Shown piece by piece: positions 16,059 through 23,118 of a stretch of 48,980 bases of DNA; position 1 is the stretch's first letter, and each line of letters begins with the position of its first letter. This DNA comes from Kitasatospora sp. A2-31 (GTDB taxonomy: Bacteria > Actinomycetota > Actinomycetes > Streptomycetales > Streptomycetaceae). The notes below the pieces were generated by a model. That model did no database searches. It saw nothing but the letters and a program-made list of their open reading frames with translations, and was not told the origin of the DNA. Location: the NCBI RefSeq assembly GCF_022288725.1, contig NZ_JAKNTA010000006.1:448547-497526 (forward strand), written 5' to 3'. The position numbers and the translations under genes were made by a program.

Positions 16059-16706
16059 TCACAGCCCCTTCGCCGCGGTGCGGACGAGGACGAGGCCGCC
16101 GTTCGGGCCCGGGACGGCGCCCTTGATGAGCAGCAGGCCCTTCTCCGCGTCGACCGCGTGCACGGTCAGGTTCTGGGTGGTCACACGCTCGTGACCCATC
16201 CGACCGGCCATGCGCAGGCCCTTGAACACGCGGCCCGGGGTGGCGCAGCCACCGATGGAACCGGGCGAACGGTGCTTGCGCTGGGTGCCGTGGCCGGCGC
16301 CGAGACCCTTGAAGTTGTGACGCTTCATGACACCGGCGAAGCCCTTGCCCTTGGAGGTGCCGGTCACGTCGACCTTGACACCCGCCTCGAACAGCTCGGC
16401 GGTGATCTCCTGGCCCAGGGTGTACTCGGACGCGTCCGAGGTACGCAGCTCGACCAGGTGGCGGCGCGGGGTGACACCGGCCTTGGCGAAGTGGCCCGCG
16501 AGGGGCTTGTTCACCTTGCGGGGGTCGATCTCGCCGAAGCCGATCTGGACGGCGTCGTAGCCGGCCGGGCTGTCGGCGGTGTGGACCTGGGTCACGACAT
16601 TCGGCCCAGCCTTGACGACGGTCACCGGAACGATCCGGTTGTTCTCGTCCCAGACCTGGGTCATGCCGAGCTTCTCGCCCAGGATGCCCTTAATCTGCTT
16701 AGCCAT
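16059..16706 (-). CDS. rplC: 50S ribosomal protein L3
   Basis: L3, 215 aa, reaching to the peptidyl-transferase centre. It begins MAKQIKGILGEKLGMTQVWD and carries GTSKGKGFAGVMKRHNFKG, GHGTQRKHRSPGSIG and GRMGHERVTTQNL. It is 14 nt after rpsJ. Confidence 0.97.
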   Translation of the reverse strand: MAKQIKGILGEKLGMTQVWDENNRIVPVTVVKAGPNVVTQVHTADSPAGYDAVQIGFGEIDPRKVNKPLAGHFAKAGVTPRRHLVELRTSDASEYTLGQEITAELFEAGVKVDVTGTSKGKGFAGVMKRHNFKGLGAGHGTQRKHRSPGSIGGCATPGRVFKGLRMAGRMGHERVTTQNLTVHAVDAEKGLLLIKGAVPGPNGGLVLVRTAAKGL

Positions 16707-16720
16707 CTTCGGTGCGCCTC

Positions 16721-17029
16721 TCAGAGCTTGATCTCGATGTCGACACCAGCCGGCAGGTCGAGACGCATGAGCGAGTCAACCGTCTTCGGCGTGGGGTCGA
16801 GGATGTCGATCAGACGCTTGTGAGTACGCATCTCGAAGTGCTCGCGCGAGTCCTTGTACTTGTGCGGCGAGCGGATGACGCAGTACACGTTCTTCTCAGT
16901 GGGCAGCGGCACCGGGCCCGCGACCTGCGCACCAGTACGGATCACCGTCTCGACGATCTTCTTCGCCGAGGAGTCGATGACCTCGTGGTCGTAGGCCTTG
17001 AGCCGGATGCGGATCTTCTGTCCCGCCAT
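16721..17029 (-). CDS. rpsJ: 30S ribosomal protein S10 (NusE)
   Basis: S10, 102 aa, in the 30S head and, with NusB, part of transcription antitermination. It begins MAGQKIRIRLKAYDHEVIDS and contains AQVAGPVPLPTEKNVYCVIR and the HFEMRTHKRLIDILDPTPKT segment. It is the first gene of the S10/spc run and has a long leader with a conserved stem-loop. Confidence 0.97.
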   Translation of the reverse strand: MAGQKIRIRLKAYDHEVIDSSAKKIVETVIRTGAQVAGPVPLPTEKNVYCVIRSPHKYKDSREHFEMRTHKRLIDILDPTPKTVDSLMRLDLPAGVDIEIKL

Positions 17030-17471
17030 GGCTACTCAGTAGTCCTTTGTGTCGTCTGCTGCTTCTACGGCCGGATTCGTCCGGGTGGACTGTGTCCGGT
17101 GGCACCCCTGGGTGGTTACCTCCGACCCACGCGGTCGGGCGTGTCGCACTCCCGCTTGCAAAAAACCGGAAGAGTGTGTCCTCTTCTCGGTGTTCTCGCT
17201 GTGAGTCGGTGAGGTCTTGCACCCACCAGGTGCCGGGTCGAGGCCCCGCCCACGCTTCCCGGAAGATTCCCGTACGTCCGCCCCGCAGCTGCCGCGGTGT
17301 CGACTTCACACCACTGCATTCACACACTTCACGTGAACACATGAACGGCCATCACGGGAACGACGAGTACATGGGACTCGCTTCCGGTCCTCCCGGCGGG
17401 AGGCGCGCAGCATCGGCACTCAACCGAGCAACTTGGACATACTGCCACATGGAGCAGCCCGGATGCCAATC
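17030..17471 (-). promoter_or_regulatory. S10-operon promoter and leader region
   Basis: About 440 bp without a gene between the island terminator and rpsJ. It must contain the S10 promoter, but I could not find a pair of -35/-10 boxes I would defend. It includes the stem-loop shared with the rpsL leader (see 17122-17144) and an A-run at 17160-17165 just upstream of it in the transcript sense. Confidence 0.4.
17122..17144 (-). promoter_or_regulatory. Conserved leader stem-loop upstream of rpsJ
   Basis: The minus-strand RNA reads CCGACCGCGTGGGTCGG over the stem: 6 bp closing a GCGTG loop, preceded by ACACGC. A 22-nt stretch (17123-17144) matches 31455-31476 in the rpsL leader at 21 of 22 positions, including the loop. 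It ends about 93 nt before the rpsJ ATG. The function is unknown to me; the sequence and its duplication are directly visible. Confidence 0.6.
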
Positions 17472-17503
17472 GGCCCCGACGTGGTCCGCACCACGTCGGG
17501 GCC
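17472..17503 (-). terminator. Terminator at the end of the glycan island
   Basis: A perfect 14-bp hairpin (17472-17485 with 17490-17503, loop CCGC) lies 20 nt after the stop of the AftA-like gene. There is no clear U-tract, as is common in streptomycetes. It separates the glycan island from the S10 operon. Confidence 0.75.
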
Positions 17504-17523
17504 GCTCAGCCGTTCCGGCCCCG

Positions 17524-19344
17524 CTACCAGGGGCGCTTGGAGCCGCAGACGAGGGCCCACTCCTCGGCCTTCACGTTGGCGCACCACAGCTGCCCCTTGT
17601 CGGGCTCGTTGTTGTACTCCTTGAGCTTGTAGTTCACCGGCGCGCAGTCCGTCGGACCGGCCGGGTCGTACTTGGGGCACTTGCCGTTGCGGTTCACCAG
17701 GATGTGCGCGCGCCAGGCGTCGGCGCCCATGTCGATGATCTCCGACTTGCCGTCCGGGATGGCCTTCGGATCGGTCGTCGGCATGTAGCGGTCGGCCGAC
17801 CAGGAGGCGCCCATGGTGGCGAACAGCGCGAGGGCGCAGACCGCGCCCGCGACCATCCGGCCGGTGACCGCCGGGCGGATCGCCGCCGCCACCGGCTTGC
17901 CGTCCTCGACCCGCTGCAGCGTGCGCACCCAGCTCGTCCCGCGCTGCACGGCGAACATCAGGCCGAGCACGGCGAGGATCATCAGGGCGTACAGGATGAT
18001 CCAGGTGGTGCGCGGGTAGAGCTGGATCGCCTTGTCCTCGGCCAGGTGCGAGGCGAACCAGAAGCGCAGCAGCCAGGCACCGATCAGGGTCGCCGCGACC
18101 GTCCGGACCGCGATGCTGCGCAGGCCCAGGCCCAGCGCCAGCGCCGCGCCGGCCAGCAGCAGCAGGGTGTAGGCGCTCTGGCCGGCGAGCTCGCCGCGCC
18201 ACGGCCAGTCGTGGTACGTGAGCCGGCCGGAGCGGTCCGAGGCCCAGCCCATGATGTACGCCGGGTCGACGTAGACCGGCAGGTAGGCGTACCGGTCCTT
18301 GGCCTGCGCGCCCAGCTTGACCAGCTGGTACAGCAGCGGCGAGGCGACGACGCCGGCGCTCAGCACCGTCACGCCGAGGAACAGCAGGGCCCGCTTGAGC
18401 CGCGCGGCGCCACGGCGCCACGGCACGACGAACATCGTCAGGACGAAGACCCCGGGGGCCGCCCAGACGAACCAGCCGTTGTACCAGAGGAACATCACGC
18501 CGAACGAGCCGCCGAAGCCCAGGGCACGGAGCACGACCGAGCGGGTCGACAGCTCGTGGGCGCGGCGCAGCTCGCGCAGGGCGCCCGCCAGCATCGGCAC
18601 CATCACGATCATGGTGACGTGGCTGTAGGGGCGGATCGGGTCGAGGAAGAGGATCGCCGACGGGACGGCGATCAGCAGGGCCCAGAACGGACGCAGCAGC
18701 AGCCGCCAGGACAGGTAGGCCATCGGGCCGACCAGCGCGCTGCAGATCAGCTGGAGGTCCTTGAGCGCGTAGCCCCCGCCGCCGACACCGCCGTAGAAGA
18801 GCTTCGACCAGACCGCCAGCGCTCCCGGGAACCCGGGCGGGTAGACGCCGGGCACGCCCTGGCCGCGCAGCATGTCGTTGGCCATGCCGATGAGGTTGCC
18901 CGGGTCGCCCTCCTGGCCGCCGAGCCCCCACTGGGTGCCGTTCAGCGCCACCACGATGCCGCCGGCCACCACGCCGGTGGACAGACCCGCCACGGCGGCG
19001 CAGACCAGCCGCTGGGCGAGCTGGGCGCGCGCCACGCTGCCCCGGTAGGCGGTGTAGAGCAGCACGGCCAGGACCGGCAGGCCGACCAGCGCCGCGTACT
19101 TCTGGATCATGGCCAGGCCGCTGACCTGGCCGACCCGGGCGAGCGGGTTGACGTCGATGCGGGTGCAGAGCAGGGCGAAGCCGAAGGCCGCCACGACCGA
19201 CACCACCGCCTCGGCCGTACGGGCCGCCCAGGGCCGGGCCAGCAGGCCCGGGGCCCGCGAGCCGACCGGGTCCGTCGTCACACCGCCCGGCCGGCGCGGC
19301 TCCGTGGTGGAGCCGCCGACGGGGTCGGCAGCCAGATCAGTCAT
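17524..19344 (-). CDS. AftA-like GT-C membrane glycosyltransferase
   Basis: A 606-aa polytopic membrane protein (about 11-13 hydrophobic segments) resembling actinobacterial galactan arabinofuranosyltransferases. The first extracellular loop after TM1 carries the acidic RIDVNPLARVG. A second conserved loop, GVPGVYPPGFPGALAVWSKL, matches the YPPG/YPAGW motif of AftA/Emb-type enzymes. Such enzymes use polyprenyl-phosphate sugars outside the membrane. The C-terminal ~100 residues are soluble, with four cysteines (GKCPKYD, TDCAPVN, LWCANVK, LVCGSK) that could form two disulfides. The start ATG 19344 has only a weak ribosome site. Sugar specificity cannot be told from sequence; mannosyl or other GT-C function is possible. 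Confidence 0.65.
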   Translation of the reverse strand: MTDLAADPVGGSTTEPRRPGGVTTDPVGSRAPGLLARPWAARTAEAVVSVVAAFGFALLCTRIDVNPLARVGQVSGLAMIQKYAALVGLPVLAVLLYTAYRGSVARAQLAQRLVCAAVAGLSTGVVAGGIVVALNGTQWGLGGQEGDPGNLIGMANDMLRGQGVPGVYPPGFPGALAVWSKLFYGGVGGGGYALKDLQLICSALVGPMAYLSWRLLLRPFWALLIAVPSAILFLDPIRPYSHVTMIVMVPMLAGALRELRRAHELSTRSVVLRALGFGGSFGVMFLWYNGWFVWAAPGVFVLTMFVVPWRRGAARLKRALLFLGVTVLSAGVVASPLLYQLVKLGAQAKDRYAYLPVYVDPAYIMGWASDRSGRLTYHDWPWRGELAGQSAYTLLLLAGAALALGLGLRSIAVRTVAATLIGAWLLRFWFASHLAEDKAIQLYPRTTWIILYALMILAVLGLMFAVQRGTSWVRTLQRVEDGKPVAAAIRPAVTGRMVAGAVCALALFATMGASWSADRYMPTTDPKAIPDGKSEIIDMGADAWRAHILVNRNGKCPKYDPAGPTDCAPVNYKLKEYNNEPDKGQLWCANVKAEEWALVCGSKRPW

Positions 19345-19459
19345 GTCAGTCGCTTTCGTGGAGTGGCGCGGATGTGGCGACGGTCAAACGGACGTCGTGG
19401 GGGCGCCGCCCGGTCCCCCGGCCTCCGCCGAATGCCTGCTTCGGCGTTGCCCGGGACGG

Positions 19460-20353
19460 TCAGCCGGTGCGGACCGCCCGTCCCACCATGGCCCCGGCGT
19501 GCGCGAAGTCACCGGCGCCGAGCCGGCCGGCCGCCACCATCAGCGCGTGCAGGCGCGAGGACAGGTGCAGGTCCGCGGAGCGGGCGGCGGCGTTCCAGCC
19601 CTTGGCGCGCAGCTCCTTGGCGATCAGCCCGTAGTAGCGCAGCTCCTCGTCGAAGCGCTTGCCGTCCTTGACCCGGGTCGAGGAGTCGCTGGCCTGGTGG
19701 CGGCGGTAGCGGAACACCTCGCGCTCGTCGACCAGGAGGTTGCCGCCCTCCATCAGCATGTCGACCATGAAGGCCAGGTCGTGGATGGCGTCGATGTCCG
19801 GCCGGTAGGGGATCTTCGACAGGGCGGACCGGCGGTAGGTGAGCGAGGGCGTGTAGAGCCAGTTGCCGGAGAGCAGGCTCTTCACCGCCTCCTCGCCGCT
19901 GATCACGCCGGCCTTGCGGGCCGGGGCGCTGATCTTGCGCTTGACCTTGTCACCGATGCCGACCGAGGTGAGGATCGTTCCCTCGCTGTCCATCACCCGC
20001 ACGCCGGGCTGGACCGCGATCGCCTTCGGGTCGGCCCGCAGGCGCTCCAGGACGACGTCGAGGTAGTTCGGCTCCAGCAGGTCGTCGGCGCCCATCATCG
20101 AGACGAACTCGCGCTCGGCCAGGGTCGAGGCCTTGTAGGTGTTCCCGTTGGGGCCCAGCCGCTCCTCGTTGCGGATGTAGCGGATCCGCTCGTCGCCCAG
20201 GCTCTCGATGTACTCCAGCGCCCGGAAGCCCGGGTACTGGTCGTCCACGATCGTCAGCCGCCAGTCCTCCTGGTGCTGCGCCCGGATGCTGTCGATGGTG
20301 GCGAACAGGTACTCCGGGTCGCCGTAGTACGGAATGACGAAATCGACGCTCAT
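19460..20353 (-). CDS. GT2-family glycosyltransferase
   Basis: A soluble GT-A-fold transferase of family 2, 297 aa, probably acting on a lipid-linked or nascent glycan at the cytoplasmic face. ATG 20353 (MSVDFVIPYYGDPEYLFATI) follows AGGAGGTG. The nucleotide-binding DDQYPG and the DxD-type MMGADDLLEPNYLD are clear; NWLYTPSLTYRRSAL and DIDAIHDLAFMVDML follow in the acceptor half. No membrane segment is present. It lies between the AftA-like gene (115 nt) and the DUF2304/DPM-like pair. Donor and acceptor are unknown. Confidence 0.8.
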   Translation of the reverse strand: MSVDFVIPYYGDPEYLFATIDSIRAQHQEDWRLTIVDDQYPGFRALEYIESLGDERIRYIRNEERLGPNGNTYKASTLAEREFVSMMGADDLLEPNYLDVVLERLRADPKAIAVQPGVRVMDSEGTILTSVGIGDKVKRKISAPARKAGVISGEEAVKSLLSGNWLYTPSLTYRRSALSKIPYRPDIDAIHDLAFMVDMLMEGGNLLVDEREVFRYRRHQASDSSTRVKDGKRFDEELRYYGLIAKELRAKGWNAAARSADLHLSSRLHALMVAAGRLGAGDFAHAGAMVGRAVRTG

Positions 20354-20484
20354 GGCGGCGCCGCACCTCCTGGTCTTGATCGCGCTTCGGTGCACCGGCG
20401 CGCCTGCCCGGTGACGCGAAGAGGAACGGTACCCCGCACGGGGGTCCCGTTCTCTCGTCGGTGTCCTCGCCCGGCGGGCCCGGG

Positions 20485-20862
20485 TCAGCGCTCGGAGCTG
20501 ACCGGGACGTCGAGGCGGTCGTTGTTGTGGCGGATGCCCTCGGTGATGGCCACCGTGCGTGCCAGATCGGTGATCTTCTTCTCCAGCGAGCGGAAGCGCA
20601 GGTAGGTGTTGAGCGTCAGGAAGCCCATGGCGATCACCATCAGGTACAGCACCAGGTCGGTGCCGCGGCCCACGCCCAGGGCGGTGGCCAGCTTGGTCAC
20701 GCCGGTCGGCCACAGGATCGCGACGATGTTCGCGATCACGAAGAGCGAGAAGGCGATGCGCTTCCACGCCCTGGTGTTCGCGGCGTCCCAGCGCCGGACG
20801 AACAGGAGGGCCATGGCCACGGCGGCCACGACGAGGATCAGCTGAATCCAGAGGTGGTTCAT
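20485..20862 (-). CDS. DUF2304 small membrane protein
   Basis: A 125-aa protein with three hydrophobic segments (LILVVAAVAMALLFV; IAFSLFVIANIVAILWP; LVLYLMVIAMGFLTLN) and a basic C-terminal coiled region (RFRSLEKKITDLARTV). This is the layout of DUF2304 proteins, which are very often encoded next to a DPM1-like GT2. Here its ATG overlaps the stop of that gene (ATGA). It probably anchors or regulates the partner transferase at the membrane; this is inference from the pairing. Confidence 0.8.
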   Translation of the reverse strand: MNHLWIQLILVVAAVAMALLFVRRWDAANTRAWKRIAFSLFVIANIVAILWPTGVTKLATALGVGRGTDLVLYLMVIAMGFLTLNTYLRFRSLEKKITDLARTVAITEGIRHNNDRLDVPVSSER

Positions 20863-21617
20863 CGGCGGTTACGCTCCCGCAGCGAGATGTCGAAGAGGAT
20901 GTTGACGCCATTGATCAGGGACTGGCCCTTGGCGCGAGAGTAGTCGGTGTACAGGATGTCCACCGGCACCTCGGCGACCCGCAGATCCGAGCCGGCGAGG
21001 AAGGAGACGATCTCCGAAGCGTGGGCCATGCCGTTCATGGTGATCCGGATGCGGCCGGCGGCCTCGCGGTTCATGACGCGCAGACCGTTGTGCGCGTCGG
21101 TGAGCTTCAGCTTGCGGGCGGTGGGGCTGACCGCGGCGGCCGTCCGCAGCACCACGCGCTTGATCCACGGCACCTGGCCGGTCTGCTCGATGAAGCGGGA
21201 GCCGAGCACGATGTCGGCCTCGCCCTGGCGCAGCAGCGCCACCATCTTCTCGACGTCGCCGGTCTGGTGCTGGCCGTCCGCGTCGAAGGTCGCGAAGTAC
21301 TCCGCGCCCTGCTGCTCCAGCGCGTACTTCAGACCGGTCTGCAGCGCGGCGCCCTGGCCGAGGTTCACCGGGTGGCGGACGAGGTGCGCACCGGTCGTCA
21401 TGACGTGCTGCGCGGTGTCGTCGGTGCAGCCGTCGTCCACCACGACGATGTTGGGGAAGGTCTTGCGTGCCCCTTCCACGACCTCGGCGATCACCTGGCC
21501 TTCGTTGTAGGCCGGGATCACCAGCCAGACGTTGTCGTACTCGGACACAGGGGCTCCATGCTTGGCGATCGGCACGCCGGGGCGTGCCTGGGTCGGTCTG
21601 TCGTCGGTGCTGCTCAT
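20859..21617 (-). CDS. DPM1-like GT2 polyprenyl-phosphate glycosyltransferase
   Basis: A 252-aa GT2 enzyme of the dolichyl-phosphate mannose synthase type. It likely transfers a sugar from a nucleotide donor to polyprenyl phosphate in the cytoplasm. Visible motifs are VIPAYNEGQVIAEV, VVVDDGCTDDTA, NLGQGAALQTGL and FDADGQHQTGD (the DxD). There is no C-terminal transmembrane pair; the partner DUF2304 protein, with an overlapping gene, may supply the membrane anchor. The product would feed the GT-C enzymes of the island. Confidence 0.85.
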   Translation of the reverse strand: MSSTDDRPTQARPGVPIAKHGAPVSEYDNVWLVIPAYNEGQVIAEVVEGARKTFPNIVVVDDGCTDDTAQHVMTTGAHLVRHPVNLGQGAALQTGLKYALEQQGAEYFATFDADGQHQTGDVEKMVALLRQGEADIVLGSRFIEQTGQVPWIKRVVLRTAAAVSPTARKLKLTDAHNGLRVMNREAAGRIRITMNGMAHASEIVSFLAGSDLRVAEVPVDILYTDYSRAKGQSLINGVNILFDISLRERNRR

Positions 21618-21653
21618 GGGCGTCGTCGGCCAGTCACAGTGGGGTCCTCACCG

Positions 21654-22994
21654 TCACGGGGTGTGCAGCGGCTCGGTCGCCCGGTCCCCGTCCGGGCGCG
21701 GGCGGGCGTGGCCGGACGGGCGGGGACGGGAGGGCATGGCGCGGTACAGGGCCCACAGCATCAGCACGGCGCTGACCGCCGCACCGGCCAGGTAGGCGAG
21801 CTCGGCGCGCAGGCCGACGGCACCGGGGGCGCACGCGACGGCCACCAATGCTACGGAACCCGCGCCCCAGCCCACCAACTGGAGGCGGTGCTGCGAGCGC
21901 GACATCAGGGCCTGGCCGAAGACGGTGGCCAGGACGTAGCAGAGCGTCCCGAGGACCAGCCAGGTGAAGTCGAGCGGGCCGAGCAGGTCCTTGGCGTTGA
22001 AGAGCAGCGGGTTGAGCCAGGCGCCGAGCGCGATGACCGGCAGACCGCCGCCGATGCACATCGCCGCGACCACCGCGGTGGTCCGGGTCAGCACCTTGCG
22101 GAACTCGCCGTGGTCCCCCGCCGCGGCCGCGCCGGAGAGCGCCGAGACCATCGAGGCCTGGAGGGCGCTGTAGGCGAAGAGCGGCACCCGGGCCATCACC
22201 ACCGCCTGGCCGAGCGCGAACACCAGCGCGTCGGAGGCCTCCGAGTGCTTGGGGGCGAGCAGGCGGACGCAGACCACGGTGGCGTTGACCACCAGCTGGG
22301 AGAGCATCACCGAGGCGATCAGCAGGCCCAGGCCGCCGGTGAGCTCCTTCCAGGCCACCTCGGGGCCGGGTGCCCGGTCGGCCAGGATTCCGCGCAGGCC
22401 GATCAGGGCCGCCGCGACCGGGGCCACCACCAGGATCAGGCCGAAGGCCAGGGCGGAGTGTAGACCGACCACGGCGGTCAGCGCGGCCAGGCCGATCCGC
22501 AGGGCGCCGTCGACGGCCAGCTGGGTGCCGTACGGGCCGAACAGGCCGAGGCCGGCCAGGGCGCCGCGGGAGACGGAGCTCACCGCGAGGCCGGCCAGGC
22601 CGCCGGCGAGCGCCAGCACGAGCGAGGTGTCGCCACTGAAGAGCAGGTCGGCGATCGGGCGCGCGGCCGCGGCCAGGACGCCGCAGGCGCCGGCCAGGAT
22701 CGCCAGCGCGAGCAGCAGCATCCGCCGGACGGCGGGCAGTGCGCCGGCACCGGCCACCTTGCGGGCGGCCACCAGCCTGGTCAGCTCCAGCTCGACCGGC
22801 TGGAACAGGCCCCAGCCGACCGACATGACGATGGTCCAGAGCATCGTCACCCGGGCGGCCCCGGCGGTGCCGAGGCTGTAGCCGACGAGCGCCATGTAGA
22901 CGTACGCCGAGGCACCGAGCACGACCGTGCCACCGACCACGAGCCGGGCCCCCGGGGGGAGAATCCCGAGCAGCTTGGCGATCGGGTTCTTCAT
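21654..22994 (-). CDS. Wzx/MOP-type lipid-linked oligosaccharide flippase
   Basis: A 446-aa integral membrane protein with about 12-14 hydrophobic segments, resembling polysaccharide exporters of the MOP superfamily. The N-terminus (MKNPIAKLLGILPPGARLVV) precedes TM1; the EXXR-like stretch QPVELELTRLVAARK follows the second segment. I chose ATG 22994; a GTG at 22997 and an ATG at 23042 are in frame. It sits between the DPM-like gene and the second GT-C-like gene, which suits export of an undecaprenyl-linked unit. Family assignment is from overall layout, not a diagnostic motif. Confidence 0.7.
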   Translation of the reverse strand: MKNPIAKLLGILPPGARLVVGGTVVLGASAYVYMALVGYSLGTAGAARVTMLWTIVMSVGWGLFQPVELELTRLVAARKVAGAGALPAVRRMLLLALAILAGACGVLAAAARPIADLLFSGDTSLVLALAGGLAGLAVSSVSRGALAGLGLFGPYGTQLAVDGALRIGLAALTAVVGLHSALAFGLILVVAPVAAALIGLRGILADRAPGPEVAWKELTGGLGLLIASVMLSQLVVNATVVCVRLLAPKHSEASDALVFALGQAVVMARVPLFAYSALQASMVSALSGAAAAGDHGEFRKVLTRTTAVVAAMCIGGGLPVIALGAWLNPLLFNAKDLLGPLDFTWLVLGTLCYVLATVFGQALMSRSQHRLQLVGWGAGSVALVAVACAPGAVGLRAELAYLAGAAVSAVLMLWALYRAMPSRPRPSGHARPRPDGDRATEPLHTP

Positions 22995-23118
22995 CACATG
23001 ATCACCGAGTTCACCGGCCGACCTGGGCTCCCGTCTCCGCACGCGGTCGGCCCCCTCCGTGCGATTGCTGTGAATAGTAGCGGGTCACCGTGAATGCTCG
23101 GTGACCCTCCCGGGGCCG

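Noticed and set aside
17122..17144. Reading the shared leader element as a promoter
   Set aside because: The rpsL copy lies about 150 nt downstream of a much better promoter, and neither copy resembles -10/-35 boxes.
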